Shown here: positions 32,383 through 43,419 of the stretch, piece by piece | Numbering within the stretch: the first letter of the stretch is position 1 | Layout of the letters: the number at the start of each line of letters is the position of its first letter | DNA from: Vandiemenella viatica | Taxonomy: Eukaryota; Arthropoda; Insecta; Orthoptera; Morabidae | DNA length: 64,000 bases | Assembly (NCBI GenBank): GCA_031002005.1 | Contig: JARYHS010008074.1 | Span: 183,606,494-183,670,493 of the forward strand | Reading direction: 5' to 3' | Position numbers and translations under genes: made by a program | The notes under the pieces: generated by a model | The model's input: only the letters and a program-made list of their open reading frames with translations | What the model was told of the DNA's origin: nothing | The model's database searches: none

Positions 32383-33478
32383 TTGAATTGGCAAAATCAT
32401 TTTGTCACCACAGGTGTAAACAACATCCAGAAGAATGAAATTGAGTCCAGTTTAAGAAAATTTATACTTTCATCTCCATTGTATCCACCCCAACTCCCAC
32501 AAAACCACCCATTTATTCTGTTCCAAGAGTTCCTCACCTCAATTCTGTCTTCACCCTCTTTCCTAAATTCCATTCCACACTTTAAAAATCTCAACAACAT
32601 AGAAACTCGAGTCATGAAAGAACTGTCCAGAAACCATAACATTATCTTCCTCCCTGCACACAGTAGTGATGGACCGCAATCACTATGAGCCTGAGGTAGC
32701 TGACTGACACAAACACATACCTTCCACACCCTACAGAGCCCACCACCTCCATACGTCAGGAAATAAAAAATTTCCTAGACTTGCAGGGCCCCGTACAAGG
32801 TCTCTTTCCTCAATCCATCTCCCTCCTAACTCCCCAAAATCCCCATACATCCACCCTGTACCTTCTTCCCAAGATCCACAAGGTTGGCAATTCAGTTGCA
32901 GCATATGGGTCACCCACTGAACAGATTTCAGTATCTCCAATCCTTCATACAGTCTTCCCTCCTATCCCAAAGATACCCCACACTTCCTTGAATGTCTATC
33001 CACAGTTACACACCTGTACCTCCAGACTCCTTCCTAGTCCCCATTGATGTAACTTCCGTGTATACCAACATTCCTCAAAGTCAGGGCCTCAGAGTACTGG
33101 AACACTTCCTAGGTCTGAAATCCCCACACAGCCATCCTAGTACATACTTCCTTTCATCCTTCACCTGATTCTCTCCCAAAACTTCTTCACCTTCAATTTC
33201 AGAATATATTACCAGATCCGTGGCACTGTTATGGGCACCCACATGGCCCTGTCCTATGCCAAGCTGTTCCTCAGTCATCTGGAGGAATGCTTCCTGAACC
33301 ACACCCTCTCTAAAGCCACTCTGTGGTTAAGATACATTGATGATATATTTATGATCTGGGCGCACAGTTAAAGTCAACTCATAGAATTTCTCCATTCCCT
33401 TAACAATAGTCATTCCTTTAATTTCACCTGGACCTATTCCTGCACACTCATCATGTTCCTCGTTGTCCACTTTATAAC
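32383..33478 (+). pseudogene. PLE reverse transcriptase region
   Basis: Blocks in PLE order but shifting frames: NNIQKNEIESSLRKFI and LNNIETRVMKEL (upstream helical part), IIFLPAHSSDG (near 32645), TLYLLPKIHKVGNS (near 32860), DVTSVYTNIPQ (near 33045, with the first catalytic aspartate position), YYQIRGTVMGTHMALSYAKL (near 33205-33265), and WLRYIDDIFMIW (33326-33361, intact catalytic pair). SFNFTWTYS then leads to FLVVHFIT, where the inserted element begins. LPKIHK and YIDDIFMIW are diagnostic of Penelope-like RTs, which are related to telomerase. Frameshifts and stops inactivate it. Confidence 0.87.
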
Positions 33479-34060
33479 ATTAAGCCTTGCGATTTTGTTC
33501 ACAACGAAGATAGGCAGCATTTGGTCAGCCATAATCACATGAGGTGTGAGGGCACATTACAGCAAAAGGAGCACGTCTTAGTTTTGTATAGCCATTCGGC
33601 CTTTGTATCTCGGATGATAGCTCAATGTTACAAATAATGTTTAATAAGAAAACAAAACTCCAAGGCTGTTGCAAATGGTTTGAAATGAGCCAACAAATTC
33701 ATACTGTATATTTTTACTGGTTATATTTTTGTATTAAGTTTTACTCAAACTATTACACCAAAACGTGCAGTAGTTGCTTTTCAGCAATTCAGAGCAAATC
33801 ACACCATTAAGATACAGTAACAAAAATACTACTATTTTGTGGCAGTTGTGTCTGAGCCACGATAATGTTCTGCCACCAACTTTCTCCACACTTTTTTTGT
33901 CTGCCATGGGGGGCAGTGTTACCAAACACTACACTTAAAATTGTATGCTGCCAGCTTAAAACTAAATTATCTCCAATTCACAAATTACTCACCTGTGGAA
34001 CCTCGTTACAGAACATTATACATAATATATATAAATTTAAAAAATATAACAATATATCCT
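33479..34060 (-). repeat. Terminal repeat of the LTR-flanked element, left copy
   Basis: Matches 41417-42257 throughout: CCTTGCGATTTTG, GAAGATAGGC.GCATTTGG, ATTAC.GCAAAAGGAGC, TCGGATGATAGCTCAA, AATTCATACTGTATATTTTTACTGG, ACTATTACACCAAA, GTGTTACCAAACAC and AATTCACAAATTACTCA. It has no SINE, unlike the right copy. No coding sequence. Confidence 0.85.
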
Positions 34061-35885
34061 TATATATGCTGTCAGGAACTTGTGCTTGCTGGGATTAGTA
34101 CATAACACTTAGTCTGAACTTTAACCGTGATATGTTGCCTTAGTATGATGAATTGTTTGTTACTGGAAATCGGTCGCTACAAGACTGGATAACCTCTTTC
34201 AGGAAAGGTATGTTAAAATCGAAGTCACTGCTGTTTCAAATGAATTTACCATCACTGTATTGTTCTCAAAATTTTACAAACTCACAAACAAACAACTGGC
34301 ATCGAACTTCATTTCCAAAATTAATTGATTGCAGATACTGAAAAGTGAATTGATGCCAGGTCAACCCACATAAACCCCTAACTGAATTTCAGTCACATGT
34401 GTATCACGCAACTACAACACATGCACCCAAAATTCCAAGATGGTTGCCAGAAGTGTGCCTTCACAGTATTGTAGAATGCCTTCTGCTTACTGTACATCTT
34501 GCACCAAAATCACCGGGCAGACATACATGTTCACTCCACAAACAACTGTAACCAACTAACCATGATGGGCTCTACTGAAGCTCTATTTATAGAGGCGGTC
34601 TGTGAATCCAATTCAGACCAGTTTCTCATGGTTTTTCCTGAAAATCTTGGAGAAAAAATTACTTCCTATCAATCTGCAAATTTTACACTAGGTCCCAATC
34701 CTAGTTGAAAATTTCTATCACTAACATAGTTTTCCATAAAAAATTATTTTCCTAAGAATTCCAAAAATATTAATAATGCCTAAGGTTTTAGAGCTACGAA
34801 GCTGAAATATGTTTTTAAACGGTTTATTTTCACTCCTCTTTCATATGATACCTAAATCCACTTTGTTACATTTTTAACAGGGTAAAATGAAAATTGTAAA
34901 ATTTAAATCATTGATGTTTTCCTAAAGTATTGAAGTAACGGCTCTGAATACTGTTAAATGATTTTTCATTAACCTTTTGATAAAGTATTATCACTATCTA
35001 ACTGTAATTACAGTTCTTTAATAGCAATTCATTGTTTTACAAATTCACTCTCCTTCTCTTTATAATTTGAATTGTTACAAAACTTCTGCCGGAAGTCCTT
35101 CTACCTACGACTTTGTAATTACTTACTTTTTTCAAATATCAGCCAAAATAATTCATATATTTAAAAACCAATTGGTGTTTTATCCTCAGAAGAATTCTCC
35201 TTTCATTTAAACATACTGCCCTCTTTGAAAGTTTAACCTCATGGTGTACCCAATTTTCAAAATCATTCCAAAAATGATTCTTAAATTTTAGTTATATCTC
35301 TCAAAGTTTTATATAAGGTGTAATGAAAAATTACACTTTTTTTAAGCTATAAATTGTTTTCCTATCTATCAAACTATGGCTCTAGGAATTATAAAGTGTT
35401 TATTGTGCCATACTGAAATGTGGTATTTCAATTTTTCAAAGTCTCATAACTCATCAGCAAAAATTCCTACCTATAAAGGTACAAATCTCGTTTTGGTAGT
35501 TAGGGGTCTGAAGTAGCTCTGAAAATGAATGTGGCGTTTTTCTTTACGAAATAGTCAGAACCCCATATACCAGTTATGTTTACATTACTTTATCACTTTA
35601 TATAACTGTTTGCTATAATATATCACATAAAATTCTTAAGAAACTGGCTTCCAACATGATCTGAAATGTTATTGGATTGAACTCGATGCTCTATAGACAA
35701 ATTTGGTCCTGAAATTACAAAACTGAGGCTATCTTACAATGCCATTCATTTCGTCGAAATTAAAATTATTTTACAAAAATGGTTTTGATTGAGAGGAAAT
35801 GTATTTAACAAACACTAAGGGATTCTTTAAAACTTCTGTCCAAAGCCCATCACCTCCAGTCATATAAATTATCTTCTTAGATATA
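34061..35885. other. AT-rich interior, no recognised gene
   Basis: Interior of the LTR-flanked element, next to its left terminal repeat. Very AT-rich, with only short frames on either strand. Where pol would be expected for a minus-strand element there is no RT, RNase H or integrase motif. Confidence 0.4.
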
Positions 35886-36520
35886 TTGGACAGGTGGTAG
35901 GAAAAGGTTTCAAAAATCTGCACTTGTTGGAGAGAGTGATGAGGGGATGCACGAGAGAAGTAAAGGAATTGGGTTACAAAACTTTGGTCAGACCATTGCT
36001 CGAATATGGTAGTGTAGTATGGGACCCACATTTTGAGTACCAAATACAGGAGTTGGAGAAGGCGCAAAGAAGGGCTGCTAGATTTGTTTCTGGAAATTAT
36101 CGCAGAATGCAATCAGTGGCAGATATGATAAAGGAGCTGGAATGGGATTCATTGCAAGACAGGAGAAGGATGAGGAGGGTAATGGGAGTGTACAGGGCGT
36201 ATACTGGCGATGAGGCATGGGAAGATATTGCAGTAGGTATGAAAAGTAATTCATGGAAGGGAAAAGATGACCACGACCAAAAGCTGGCACTCAATTTCAG
36301 GCACAAGGGTGTGGGAAGATTTTCTTTTTTAGTTAAGGGTGTCAGGGATTGGAATGAGTTACCAAGGGGAATGATGAATAACTTACCGAAAACGTTAAAA
36401 GAATTTAAAGTTGAAATTTGTAGAGGGCAAATATAGGTGGGTGCAGAATAGGGGGAAGTTGGGTGTGTAGGGATATTGCCACCGGAGCGTGTGCTCCATT
36501 GCAATTAAATTAAATTAAAA
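35886..36520 (+). pseudogene. LINE 3' fragment, younger copy
   Basis: A 180-codon open frame (35894-36436) covers the C-terminus of a CR1/jockey-like LINE ORF2: GCTREVKELGYKTLVRPLLE, YGSVVWDPHFEYQIQELEKA, QRRAARFVSGNYRR and FRHKGVGRFSFLVKGVRDWN. It ends with GTGCTCCATTGCAATTAAA and a short ATTAA-repeat tail at about 36505-36518. It is the same family as 6484-7163 but retains the YGSVVWDP and QRRAARFV blocks that are damaged there. 5'-truncated insertion within the LTR-flanked element. Confidence 0.85.
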
Positions 36521-38432
36521 ACTTGACAAAAAATTTCAGTCCTTCTACATTACCACAAAACTAAAGTTCACTTTCATTCAGTTCCCAAGTTACATTAGTC
36601 ACTTCTTCACATTACACAAAATCAGACACTAAAGTGTCTCTATTCAGTCTTTTACCATGTCATCCATATTATATTCAATCGCTTTATGAATCTGATCATT
36701 CTGCACAACACAAGATCGAACATAATATTTTAAACTGATACAGAAATAATTTTCTATTGGGTTAAGGTCATTTATTAATCCGTATTCTTATAGAAATATT
36801 AATACCATGTGATCGATAACTACCAAGGTCTCATGCCTTCATAACTAAAATTTAATTTTAACATAAACCCACAGTTTTACCATGGCTGTTTCTTTCGCCT
36901 CTTCCAATCTTTCGGGTAATTTCTTTCTTGATTTCCAGTTTTTCACGCCTTCCTTTTCATGAAACCACTCAGCAAAATTTCCATTTTACCACTTTCCAAA
37001 CAAATTCACATTTATTTCTAAATCCTGAGACTCGTTTACTTTTCTTGTAGATTTCTTTCTCCCGTTTTTCTCCTTGTGCAAATTCTTTACTCACCTCATC
37101 ATCAATTTGACAAGTCGCAGTTTCAGATTTTATGTTTTGCTCAGTGTTATCACTTTCGTAGCCACTATGCTCTGCTAGTGTTAATTCTGCCCCTTCATCG
37201 ATTCTCTCTTCTTTCTTTCCAAAAAAACACTTCATTCCTTCAAACTCTTCATACTCTGATTCTTATTTGCTGCTATCTTCTTCATCTTCCTCACTGCTAC
37301 TCTTTGACCAATCTTCTTTTTCTTCTTATGCATTACAGTTTGCTGTCCACCTTTGACCAGCTTCATTTATCATTTCATCTGATATAATAGCTTTTACTTC
37401 CATGTTTTCCTCTGTCAATGGACCTATCTCCTTTTCTTGAAAGTTTTCTGCATCAAACCCATTTTTTGCTTCAATATTTACCAATTCAGATATTTCCTTC
37501 TTGCCAATCATAATTACTAGTTGCCTGAATGTCCCCTTCTTCTTTTTCTTCAACATATTTTAAACATTTCCACCAGAAAAGAGAATCTTCTTCACTTAAT
37601 GACTTCTAGTACATTTCACACCCTGGTTCATTGAATTTCAATTGTCTTATATGGGTTTCTTCAATCTCCTCTACTTTCACACTTTCTTCTTTCATTTGTT
37701 ACATGTATGCTGCAATACTGTATTAATTTTTTCTTCTTCTCATATACGATGGCTCTACTTTCATTATGCCCACTCCTGTTAGAGCCCTTCCGATAACAGA
37801 TTTTAGTTTTCCGCCCTTCTCATGTCTTCATTTCTTTTGAAGAATCCTTTAGAATTACTTTACCACTGATTCTTCCCTCGTCCTGTAATGTAGCCACGGT
37901 CTGCATAGTTGCTCTGTACAAATTGCTTCGCGTCGTTCCGCTTGCTTTGATACATCAAAGGTTGACTTCGATTACTTCCAAAATGTTCTCTTGACATGGC
38001 ATAATTCTGCTGGTGTCATTACTTCTATCATCCCATCTCTGAAGCATATTTTTCTGGTGAAAAATTCCATCTGTCTAATTTTTTCACTGCTTCCAGTAAT
38101 TAGCTGATATTATCCCAATGTTGAATAAGTAGCTTTTCTGGAATTGCTCTCAGTAACGTCTGTTCCAGAACTTCAATTATTTCATCATATGCCAATGGTT
38201 CCTCCAAATATTCTAGCTCTTTTATTAGTAATTTAACAGAAATCACGTACTACTCCATCGCACGTACCATAACATCTGGTATTCCAGAAATCGCTTTTGA
38301 GTTTCATTTCCTTCGCTTTGCCTTCGAACAATATTTTTACAAAATTAGTTTTAAAAATTCTTCATATTCAGAACATTTTCCCACAATGTCACAGCCACAC
38401 ACAAAAGCACTAACACATAGCGTATTCTTCAC

Positions 38433-38586
38433 ATGGATGTAGTCTTCTCAGGAGACTAGCCGAGTAAACAAGGTGCTTCCACACGATATTTCGGCAATCT
38501 CAGGCTCCGTCGCCATCTTCACCAGAAGACGGAGCCTGAGATCGACCTCGTTTACTCGGCTAGCCTCCCGCGAAGACTACATCCAT
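38433..38586. repeat. Short fold-back element
   Basis: The arms ATGGATGTAGTCTTC...GGAGACTAGCCGAGTAAAC and GTTTACTCGGCTAGCCTCC...GAAGACTACATCCAT are inverted copies. An inner pair ATCTCAGGCTCCGTC / GACGGAGCCTGAGAT sits around the centre near 38515-38530. A stable hairpin is expected. By analogy with 5362-5846 it could be a short PLE tail dimer, but no PLE coding adjoins it. Confidence 0.75.
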
Positions 38587-38957
38587 TCTCAACGCCGAGA
38601 AAGACTTCGTTCCTATGTAATTCTTCACATATCTGATCTTGTCCATTTCTTGACCATTCATTCGGTAAGTCATTTTTGTAAGCTTTGACAAACAACGAGG
38701 TAAACACTGCCCCCTGATGCGAATTTGAATTCCAGTAATTTATACTAAGCATACGAAACACTTTGGCAACACGCTGAAGCCCTGTCCTGCTGTTTTATTT
38801 CTCTGACATATTTTTTCAGCTGTAGCCACTCTTCATCTATTTTCTTTGCTGCATTCCCTTTTATTTATTCTTGTACTTGGTTAATCTCGATCGCTACTGC
38901 TTTTACGTTGCTCTCCAGAACTATTACTTTCTGATTTACTGATTCAAAGCCTACTTT

Positions 38958-39208
38958 ACCGAGCGTGGTGGTGTAACGGATAGCGTTCTGGCCTCGCATT
39001 CGGGAGGACGGCGGTTCGAATCCCCGTCCGGGCATCCAGATTTGGGTTTTCCATGGTTTCCCCAAATCACTCCAGGCGAATGCCGGGATGCTTCCTTCAA
39101 AAGGCCATGGCCGAATTCCTTCCCATTCCTTGCCCCCATCCTTTCCCGTCTCTAAAGACCACGTTGTTAAAAAAGGGACGTTAAACTGTTACAAAAAAAA
39201 AAAAAAAA
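38958..39208 (+). mobile_element. tRNA-derived SINE, family I, full copy
   Basis: The head has an A-box-like GTGGTGTAACGGATAGCG and a perfect B box GGTTCGAATCC at 39012-39022, as expected for RNA polymerase III transcription. The body includes GGTTTTCCATGGTTTCCCCA and CTCCAGGCGAATGCCGGGAT. It ends in a poly(A) run. Target duplication AAAGCCTACTTT is perfect (38946-38957 and 39209-39220). It is inserted in the gag-like region. This is the reference copy for the family in this window. Confidence 0.93.
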
Positions 39209-39287
39209 AAAGCCTACTTTGCACACTACTTCGTTGTTCACAATCTTTTGTCTGAAATACTAATTAATTTTTTCCTGTTCTTGTTTT

Positions 39288-39528
39288 TTGTTGTTTTTTT
39301 TATCTGCTTTATGTCTCTCAACATCGAGGTCTTAAAGACGGGAAAGGATGGAGGCAAGGAATGGGAAAGAATTCGGCGATGGCCTTTTTAAGGAAGTATC
39401 CCGGCATTTGCCTGGAGTGATTTGGGAAACCATAGAAAACCCAAATCTGGATGCCCGGACGGGGATTCGAACCGCCGTCCTCCCAAATGCGAGGCCAGAA
39501 CGTTATCCGTTACATCACCACGCTCGGT
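39288..39528 (-). mobile_element. tRNA-derived SINE, family I
   Basis: Reverse-oriented copy of 38958-39208 with B box GGTTCGAATCC on the minus strand (39463-39473). The T-rich start near 39284-39300 is its A tail. A short duplication TCTTGTTTT (39279-39287 and 39528-39536) flanks it. It lies only about 70 bp from the previous SINE, in opposite orientation, so the two could pair as a long hairpin. Confidence 0.88.
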
Positions 39529-39784
39529 CTTGTTTTGTTTCATTTCCACTATCCATTATTTCTTCTTTGAGAGCAGTACATGTTTTATCCATATATGGGT
39601 AGAATGCTGAAACCTCTGCCTTCATATAAATCTTTTTGTAGTATTTTTTGTAATTTTTAACCTATTGATCATTCTTTACTTCCATTCGCATAATTCGCTC
39701 ATCCGTATTTTTCATGATGTCTTGCTTAAGCATTATACCAAGCATTTGGTCCTTTTCCATTTGCCATTCCCAAATATGAACATA

Positions 39785-40631
39785 CAGGGCGTTCGCCGGA
39801 AAACGCTACCCTCCCAGTCTGTTGCCGTCGGCAACTTGCTCGGTCTGTCTAGCCAGCAGTTTCCGCCACACGGGACCGTGAATCACCGCACTGTTTAACA
39901 CCTCCGCTGCCCCAACAGTGCAGTGCAGTGACCCTTACATTGTTAAGAACGGTTTCTTTGCATTGTAGATAGTTTGTGACTTCAGTCTCTTATTAATCAG
40001 TGTTGTGAATAAACGTTTCTTTGCGTTTTGGCTGGTTTGGGGATTCATACTCTTATTAATCTGTACCGTGTTTGAGTGTGAGTAAAATTATGGTACGTTA
40101 CAGTTTGCAACAAAGAATATTTCTCTACGATACATATGTGAAGAAGAAGTCGTTTAAAAAGTGTCGCAGTAAATTTCGTCGCGAATTTCCTGGCGCTTTA
40201 CTGCCAGCTAAATCAACAATTCTGCGTCTGGTTAAAAAAGTAAGAGAAACGGGTTCATTTTTTAACAAAAAGAGACTGTCGGTCAACCGTATTCTCACAG
40301 AGGAGAAAATTGACGATATCGCTTTTCGACTAGAACAGTCACCCAAAAAATCATTAAGTCAGTTAGGGCAGCGTGTGTCTCGAAATATGTTCAGAAGATG
40401 TGAAATGTGCATTACACAAGAGGGTCAACACTTCCAGCATCTTTTATAAGGTAGGCTAATGAATTACGTCACATTTAAATGCTTAGCACATACAAGTTTA
40501 TGAAGCGTAATTATTATGAAATAGTCCGCGGCCGACGGTCGAATAATGCCGGAAACTGAGCGCTCGCTCGCCGGGAGCAGTTTCTTCCTTGTAGCGCTAA
40601 CAGTGGGTTGCGTTTTCCGGCGAACGCCCTG
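39785..40631 (+). mobile_element. DUF4817-coding small TA-flanked transposon, copy A
   Basis: The element is 847 bp, with inverted ends CAGGGCGTTCGCCGGAAAAC (22 bp perfect, then near-matching). It is flanked by TA on both sides (39783-39784 and 40632-40633). Removing it with one TA restores the surrounding sequence. It encodes a single short protein (40090-40449) and no DDE catalytic domain. TA target and single short ORF point to a non-autonomous relative of the IS630/Tc1/mariner group. Copy B lies at 49250-50103. Confidence 0.88.
40090..40449 (+). CDS. DUF4817 helix-turn-helix protein, copy A
   Basis: A 119-residue protein from the ATG at 40090; the frame is open a few codons further upstream, but only as GTG. 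Residues 1-60 (YSLQQRIFLYDTYVKK, KCRSKFRREFPG, KSTILRLVKKVRETGSF) match the pattern of DUF4817, a helix-turn-helix domain found beside insect transposases. Residues 70-105 (LTEEKIDDIAFRLEQSPKKS, LSQLGQRVSRN) look like a second helix-turn-helix. The C-terminus is unrelated to a DDE fold. It probably binds DNA, perhaps the element ends, but has no nuclease of its own. A splice-donor-like AAGGTAGGC follows the stop. The nucleotide sequence is identical to copy B. Confidence 0.75.
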   Translation: MVRYSLQQRIFLYDTYVKKKSFKKCRSKFRREFPGALLPAKSTILRLVKKVRETGSFFNKKRLSVNRILTEEKIDDIAFRLEQSPKKSLSQLGQRVSRNMFRRCEMCITQEGQHFQHLL

Positions 40632-40639
40632 TATTTGAC

Positions 40640-41416
40640 AGGCACTTGAAAAGACATGTTTTCTGTTATTTTACTCTTGCCTAACTTCACCCACTTCAGA
40701 ATCACTGCTTTCTGTACCAAAGTTATCCATATTTTCCTCATTTATACTTATAATTTCAGTTTTAATTACCCCCTCACAATTGGCAGCCATTCCTTGAGCT
40801 ACAAGGATAAATTACACCACCGCGACAAACAAACACTTCAGACGCAACAATAGCTAAGAATGGCTCAACCACTACGCTGTTATTCTCCAACAAAATGTGC
40901 AATAAAGCAATACAATATTTCAAAAACATCCATGCTCCACTGAAAATTACACATCATATGGCAATTCTAAATAAAAAAAATTTAACACCATACAGTGAAA
41001 GATTTCTCCAGAACAAATAGAAAAATAAATAACATGGTATGCATACATAAATATGAAAACACTTAATTAATTAATTTTGCACTCTTTATTTCTTATTTAT
41101 GAGGCTCCATGAGTTCTATTATTTATTTCCATCAAAAATACATTTGCTGAATTTAATTTTGTATTGCAAAACATGATATGATATTTTACATAGATCTTGA
41201 AAGCATACTTTTGCTCAGTAAATGTCTGTTTTTAAATTTTTTTACAGTCAATTTTACTGTAAAAACATTACTGTTGATTTCTTGTTTCCAAATCTTGAAC
41301 TGTTGCTCCCAAAATTCAATGATGGTTTGTATTTTACCAAACTGCGCCATTATCCGAAGATTGCTGATTCTGTAAAATAGCTTAGTAGCCATTTTGTAGT
41401 CCTGAAGTAGGTCATA
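40640..41416 (-). other. Leader of the LTR-flanked element
   Basis: On the minus strand this lies between the right terminal repeat and the gag-like ATG at 40790. AT-rich, no coding motif. I found no convincing primer-binding site next to the terminal repeat. Confidence 0.35.
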
Positions 41417-42257
41417 ACGTAAACCCTTGCGATTTTGTATTTTGTTTGCATCGAAGATAGGCTGCATTTGGTTGGCCATAAGCACACCTCATCACATTAC
41501 CGCAAAAGGAGCCCTTCTTGTGTTTCGTAAAACCATTCAGCCGTTGAATCTCAGATGATAGCTCAACATTACAAATAATGCTTAATAAGAAAAAGAAACT
41601 CCAATGCTGATGCAAACAGTTTGAAATGACTCAACAAATTCAAACTCTGTATTTTTACTGGATATATTTTTGTAGTCAGTTTTACATGAACTATTACACC
41701 AAATTTACAATAGTTGCTTTTCAGTAAACCAGTGCAAATCATTCTATTAAAACACAGTAACTAAAAATAATACTCTTTTTGGCAGTCATCTCTGAGGGAT
41801 GCTATATGCCACGACAATGTTTGGTGGCCATCCTTACTCCACACTTTTTCTGTTTTAACTGCTTTACGTCTCTCAACAGCGAGGTCTTTAGAGACGGGAA
41901 AGGATGGGGGCAAGGAATGGGAAGGAATTCGGCCATGGCATTTTTAAGGAAGCATCCCGGCATTTGCCTGGAGTGATTTGGGAAACCATGGAAAACCCAA
42001 ATCTGGATGCCCGGACGGAGATTCGAACTGCCGTCCTCCCGAATGCGAGGCCCGAACGCTATCTGTTACACCACCACGCTCGGTACTTTTTCTGTCTTAG
42101 TCCATCTGCCACAGAGGCAGTGTTACCAAACACAACATTTAAAATTGTGTGCTACAAACTTAAAACTATATAATCTCTAATTCACAAATTACTCATCCAT
42201 GGAATCTCGTTACAAGACATTACATACATACATTACAAATATATAATGATATATCAT
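41417..42257 (-). repeat. Terminal repeat of the LTR-flanked element, right copy
   Basis: Homologous to 33479-34060 from CCTTGCGATTTTG to the AT-rich end near ATATATCAT, but interrupted by a family I SINE at 41854-42084. Without the SINE and its duplication it is about 600 bp. The two repeats differ at many positions, so the insertion into the PLE is old. Confidence 0.83.
41854..42084 (-). mobile_element. tRNA-derived SINE, family I
   Basis: Reverse-oriented copy with B box on the minus strand and conserved body. Target duplication ACTTTTTCTGT is perfect (41843-41853 and 42085-42095). It sits inside the right terminal repeat; the left repeat has the empty site. The poly(A) tail is nearly absent. 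Confidence 0.92.
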
Positions 42258-42263
42258 TATAAC

Positions 42264-43205
42264 TTCACACTCAGGCAGGGTGCCATTCACACCTCTGTCC
42301 ACATCAAACCAACTAATCTACAGCAATATCTATTTTTTGAAAGTTGACACCTATTCCATACCAAACACCCCCCCCCCCCCCCCCCCGTTTTAGCCTTGCT
42401 ATCCATGGCAGACATATCTTATGCTGAAGCCCTCTCCCAGAAGCTATCCCAAACCCTTATTTTCCACTCTTACCCAGCAGATCTTGTACATAAATAAATC
42501 TCCCATTCAATCACGAACCCTCCACATAACCACTCCTGCCTGGCACCTCAAAAATCCAACCATAGCCTTGCCTTTGTCACCCAGTTCTCTCCTGGCCTCG
42601 AATCTTACAACAGGGCCATGACTTCCTTTGCTCCTTTCCAGAAATACACACTCTTCTACCAAAAATTCTACCAACTGTCCCCTGTACCTAATTTCAAAAA
42701 CATCTTGGTTTACAAATACCTCTATCAGACTCTCCAAAAACACCATATTGATCTTTTCCTTGTAATAGACTTCACTGCAAAACCTGCAGCATTCATCCTC
42801 CCACAACAACATATTGCAACCCTACAACAGGGGAAAAGTTCCCCATCTTTGGACCTGCCACATGCTCCACAGTACATATTATATTCCAGCTAACTTGCCA
42901 CCACTGCACTAGTTCCTATATAGGCCTGATTACACAACTACTCTTGGTCAGAATTAATGGTCACAGACAAACAGTCCACACCCGCAATTTATATCTACCA
43001 ATACCAGAACATGCTAACTACCATAATTCTTACAACCTCAATGACTGTTTCACCGTGAGAGCAATCTGAGTTTTCCCCGAAACCACCACTGCTTCAGAAC
43101 TTCAGAGATGTGAACTTGCATACCAAAATATCCTGGATACCAGCCACCCACTTGGTATCAACCACCGATAAAATTCCAGTTCTGAGCCCATCACTCATTA
43201 TTATT
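42264..43205 (+). pseudogene. PLE C-terminal region with GIY-YIG endonuclease
   Basis: Continues the PLE after the insertion: GAIHTSVHIKPTNLQQYL (42280-42335), FVTQFSPGLESYNRAM (near 42570), then a cysteine cluster CNRLHCKTCSIHPP (near 42770) and TCHHCTSSYIGL (near 42895). It then reads VRINGHRQTVHTRN and FPETTTASELQRCELAYQNI. The CxxxxCxxC spacing and the SYIGL...VRINGHR segment are typical of the GIY-YIG endonuclease of Penelope-type elements, which nicks the target to prime reverse transcription. The frame shifts several times. A 19-base C run at 42368-42386 interrupts the upstream part. Confidence 0.85.
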
Positions 43206-43284
43206 AGTATTATAATTATTTTCAATTAATTAGTTACCAATTTCTTCAGAATTTACTTGTCTACTTTTCGTTTTAACATTCCAT

Positions 43285-43402
43285 ACCCTTCGTTAATCTG
43301 TAGGTCCCAGAGGAAAGGAACTGGCCGTCCTACCTCTGACACAATGGCTTAGTATGCCTCCTTCTGGAGGAACCAACCAACCTTCGGGTTGTGGACTAAG
43401 TT
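43285..43402 (+). repeat. SINE family II tail within the PLE 3' region
   Basis: CTGTAGGTCCCAGAGG, GGAAC..., AATGGCTTAGTATGCCT and CCAACCAACCTTCGGGT match the 3' half of the SINE at 58513-58775. No tRNA-like head is present. It lies between the PLE coding end and the 3' terminal repeat. Either the SINE shares its tail with this PLE family, or a headless SINE copy inserted here. Confidence 0.75.
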
Positions 43403-43419
43403 AAGTTACCCTTTTGTTA

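Larger units (their letters stand above)
36850..40790 (-). pseudogene. Gag-like coding debris of the LTR-flanked element
   Basis: Minus-strand reading begins with an ATG at 40790 (MAANCEGVIKTEII, 39 codons to a stop at 40671). It is then interrupted by the DUF4817 transposon (39785-40631) and two SINEs. Between them are helical, charged pieces (KQDIMKNTDERIMRMEVKN, ESVNQKVIVLESNVKAVAIE). Further on there is an Asn/Gln/Arg-rich piece (REHFGSNRSQPLMYQSKR, then GYITGRGKNQW near 37860-37980) that resembles the basic end of a gag. Two acidic frames follow (37326-37556 and 36969-37235). No zinc knuckle or protease was seen. Assignment as gag is inference from composition and position after the 5' terminal repeat. 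Confidence 0.45.
33479..42257 (-). mobile_element. LTR-flanked, gag-like, pol-less element inside the PLE
   Basis: Direct terminal repeats of about 590 bp (33479-34060 and 41417-42257 less a SINE) enclose about 7.4 kb. The whole is bordered by TATAAC at 33473-33478 and 42258-42263. The interior has no RT, protease or integrase on either strand. The minus strand has gag-like, highly charged coding debris. Later insertions inside are SINE copies at 38958, 39288 and 41854, the DUF4817 transposon at 39785, a fold-back at 38433 and a LINE at 35886. The terminal repeats do not show clean TG...CA ends, so assignment to LTR retrotransposons is inference. A non-autonomous or gag-only element is my best reading. 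Confidence 0.65.

Noticed and set aside
38958..39030. A functional tRNA gene
   Set aside because: A and B box-like sequences are present, but there is no acceptor stem and the sequence continues as a SINE body with poly(A) tail and target duplications.
43061..43090. CTGAG...GAAA as a hammerhead in the PLE 3' region
   Set aside because: The core spacing is wrong and the stretch is explained by conserved PLE coding (FPETTTASEL).
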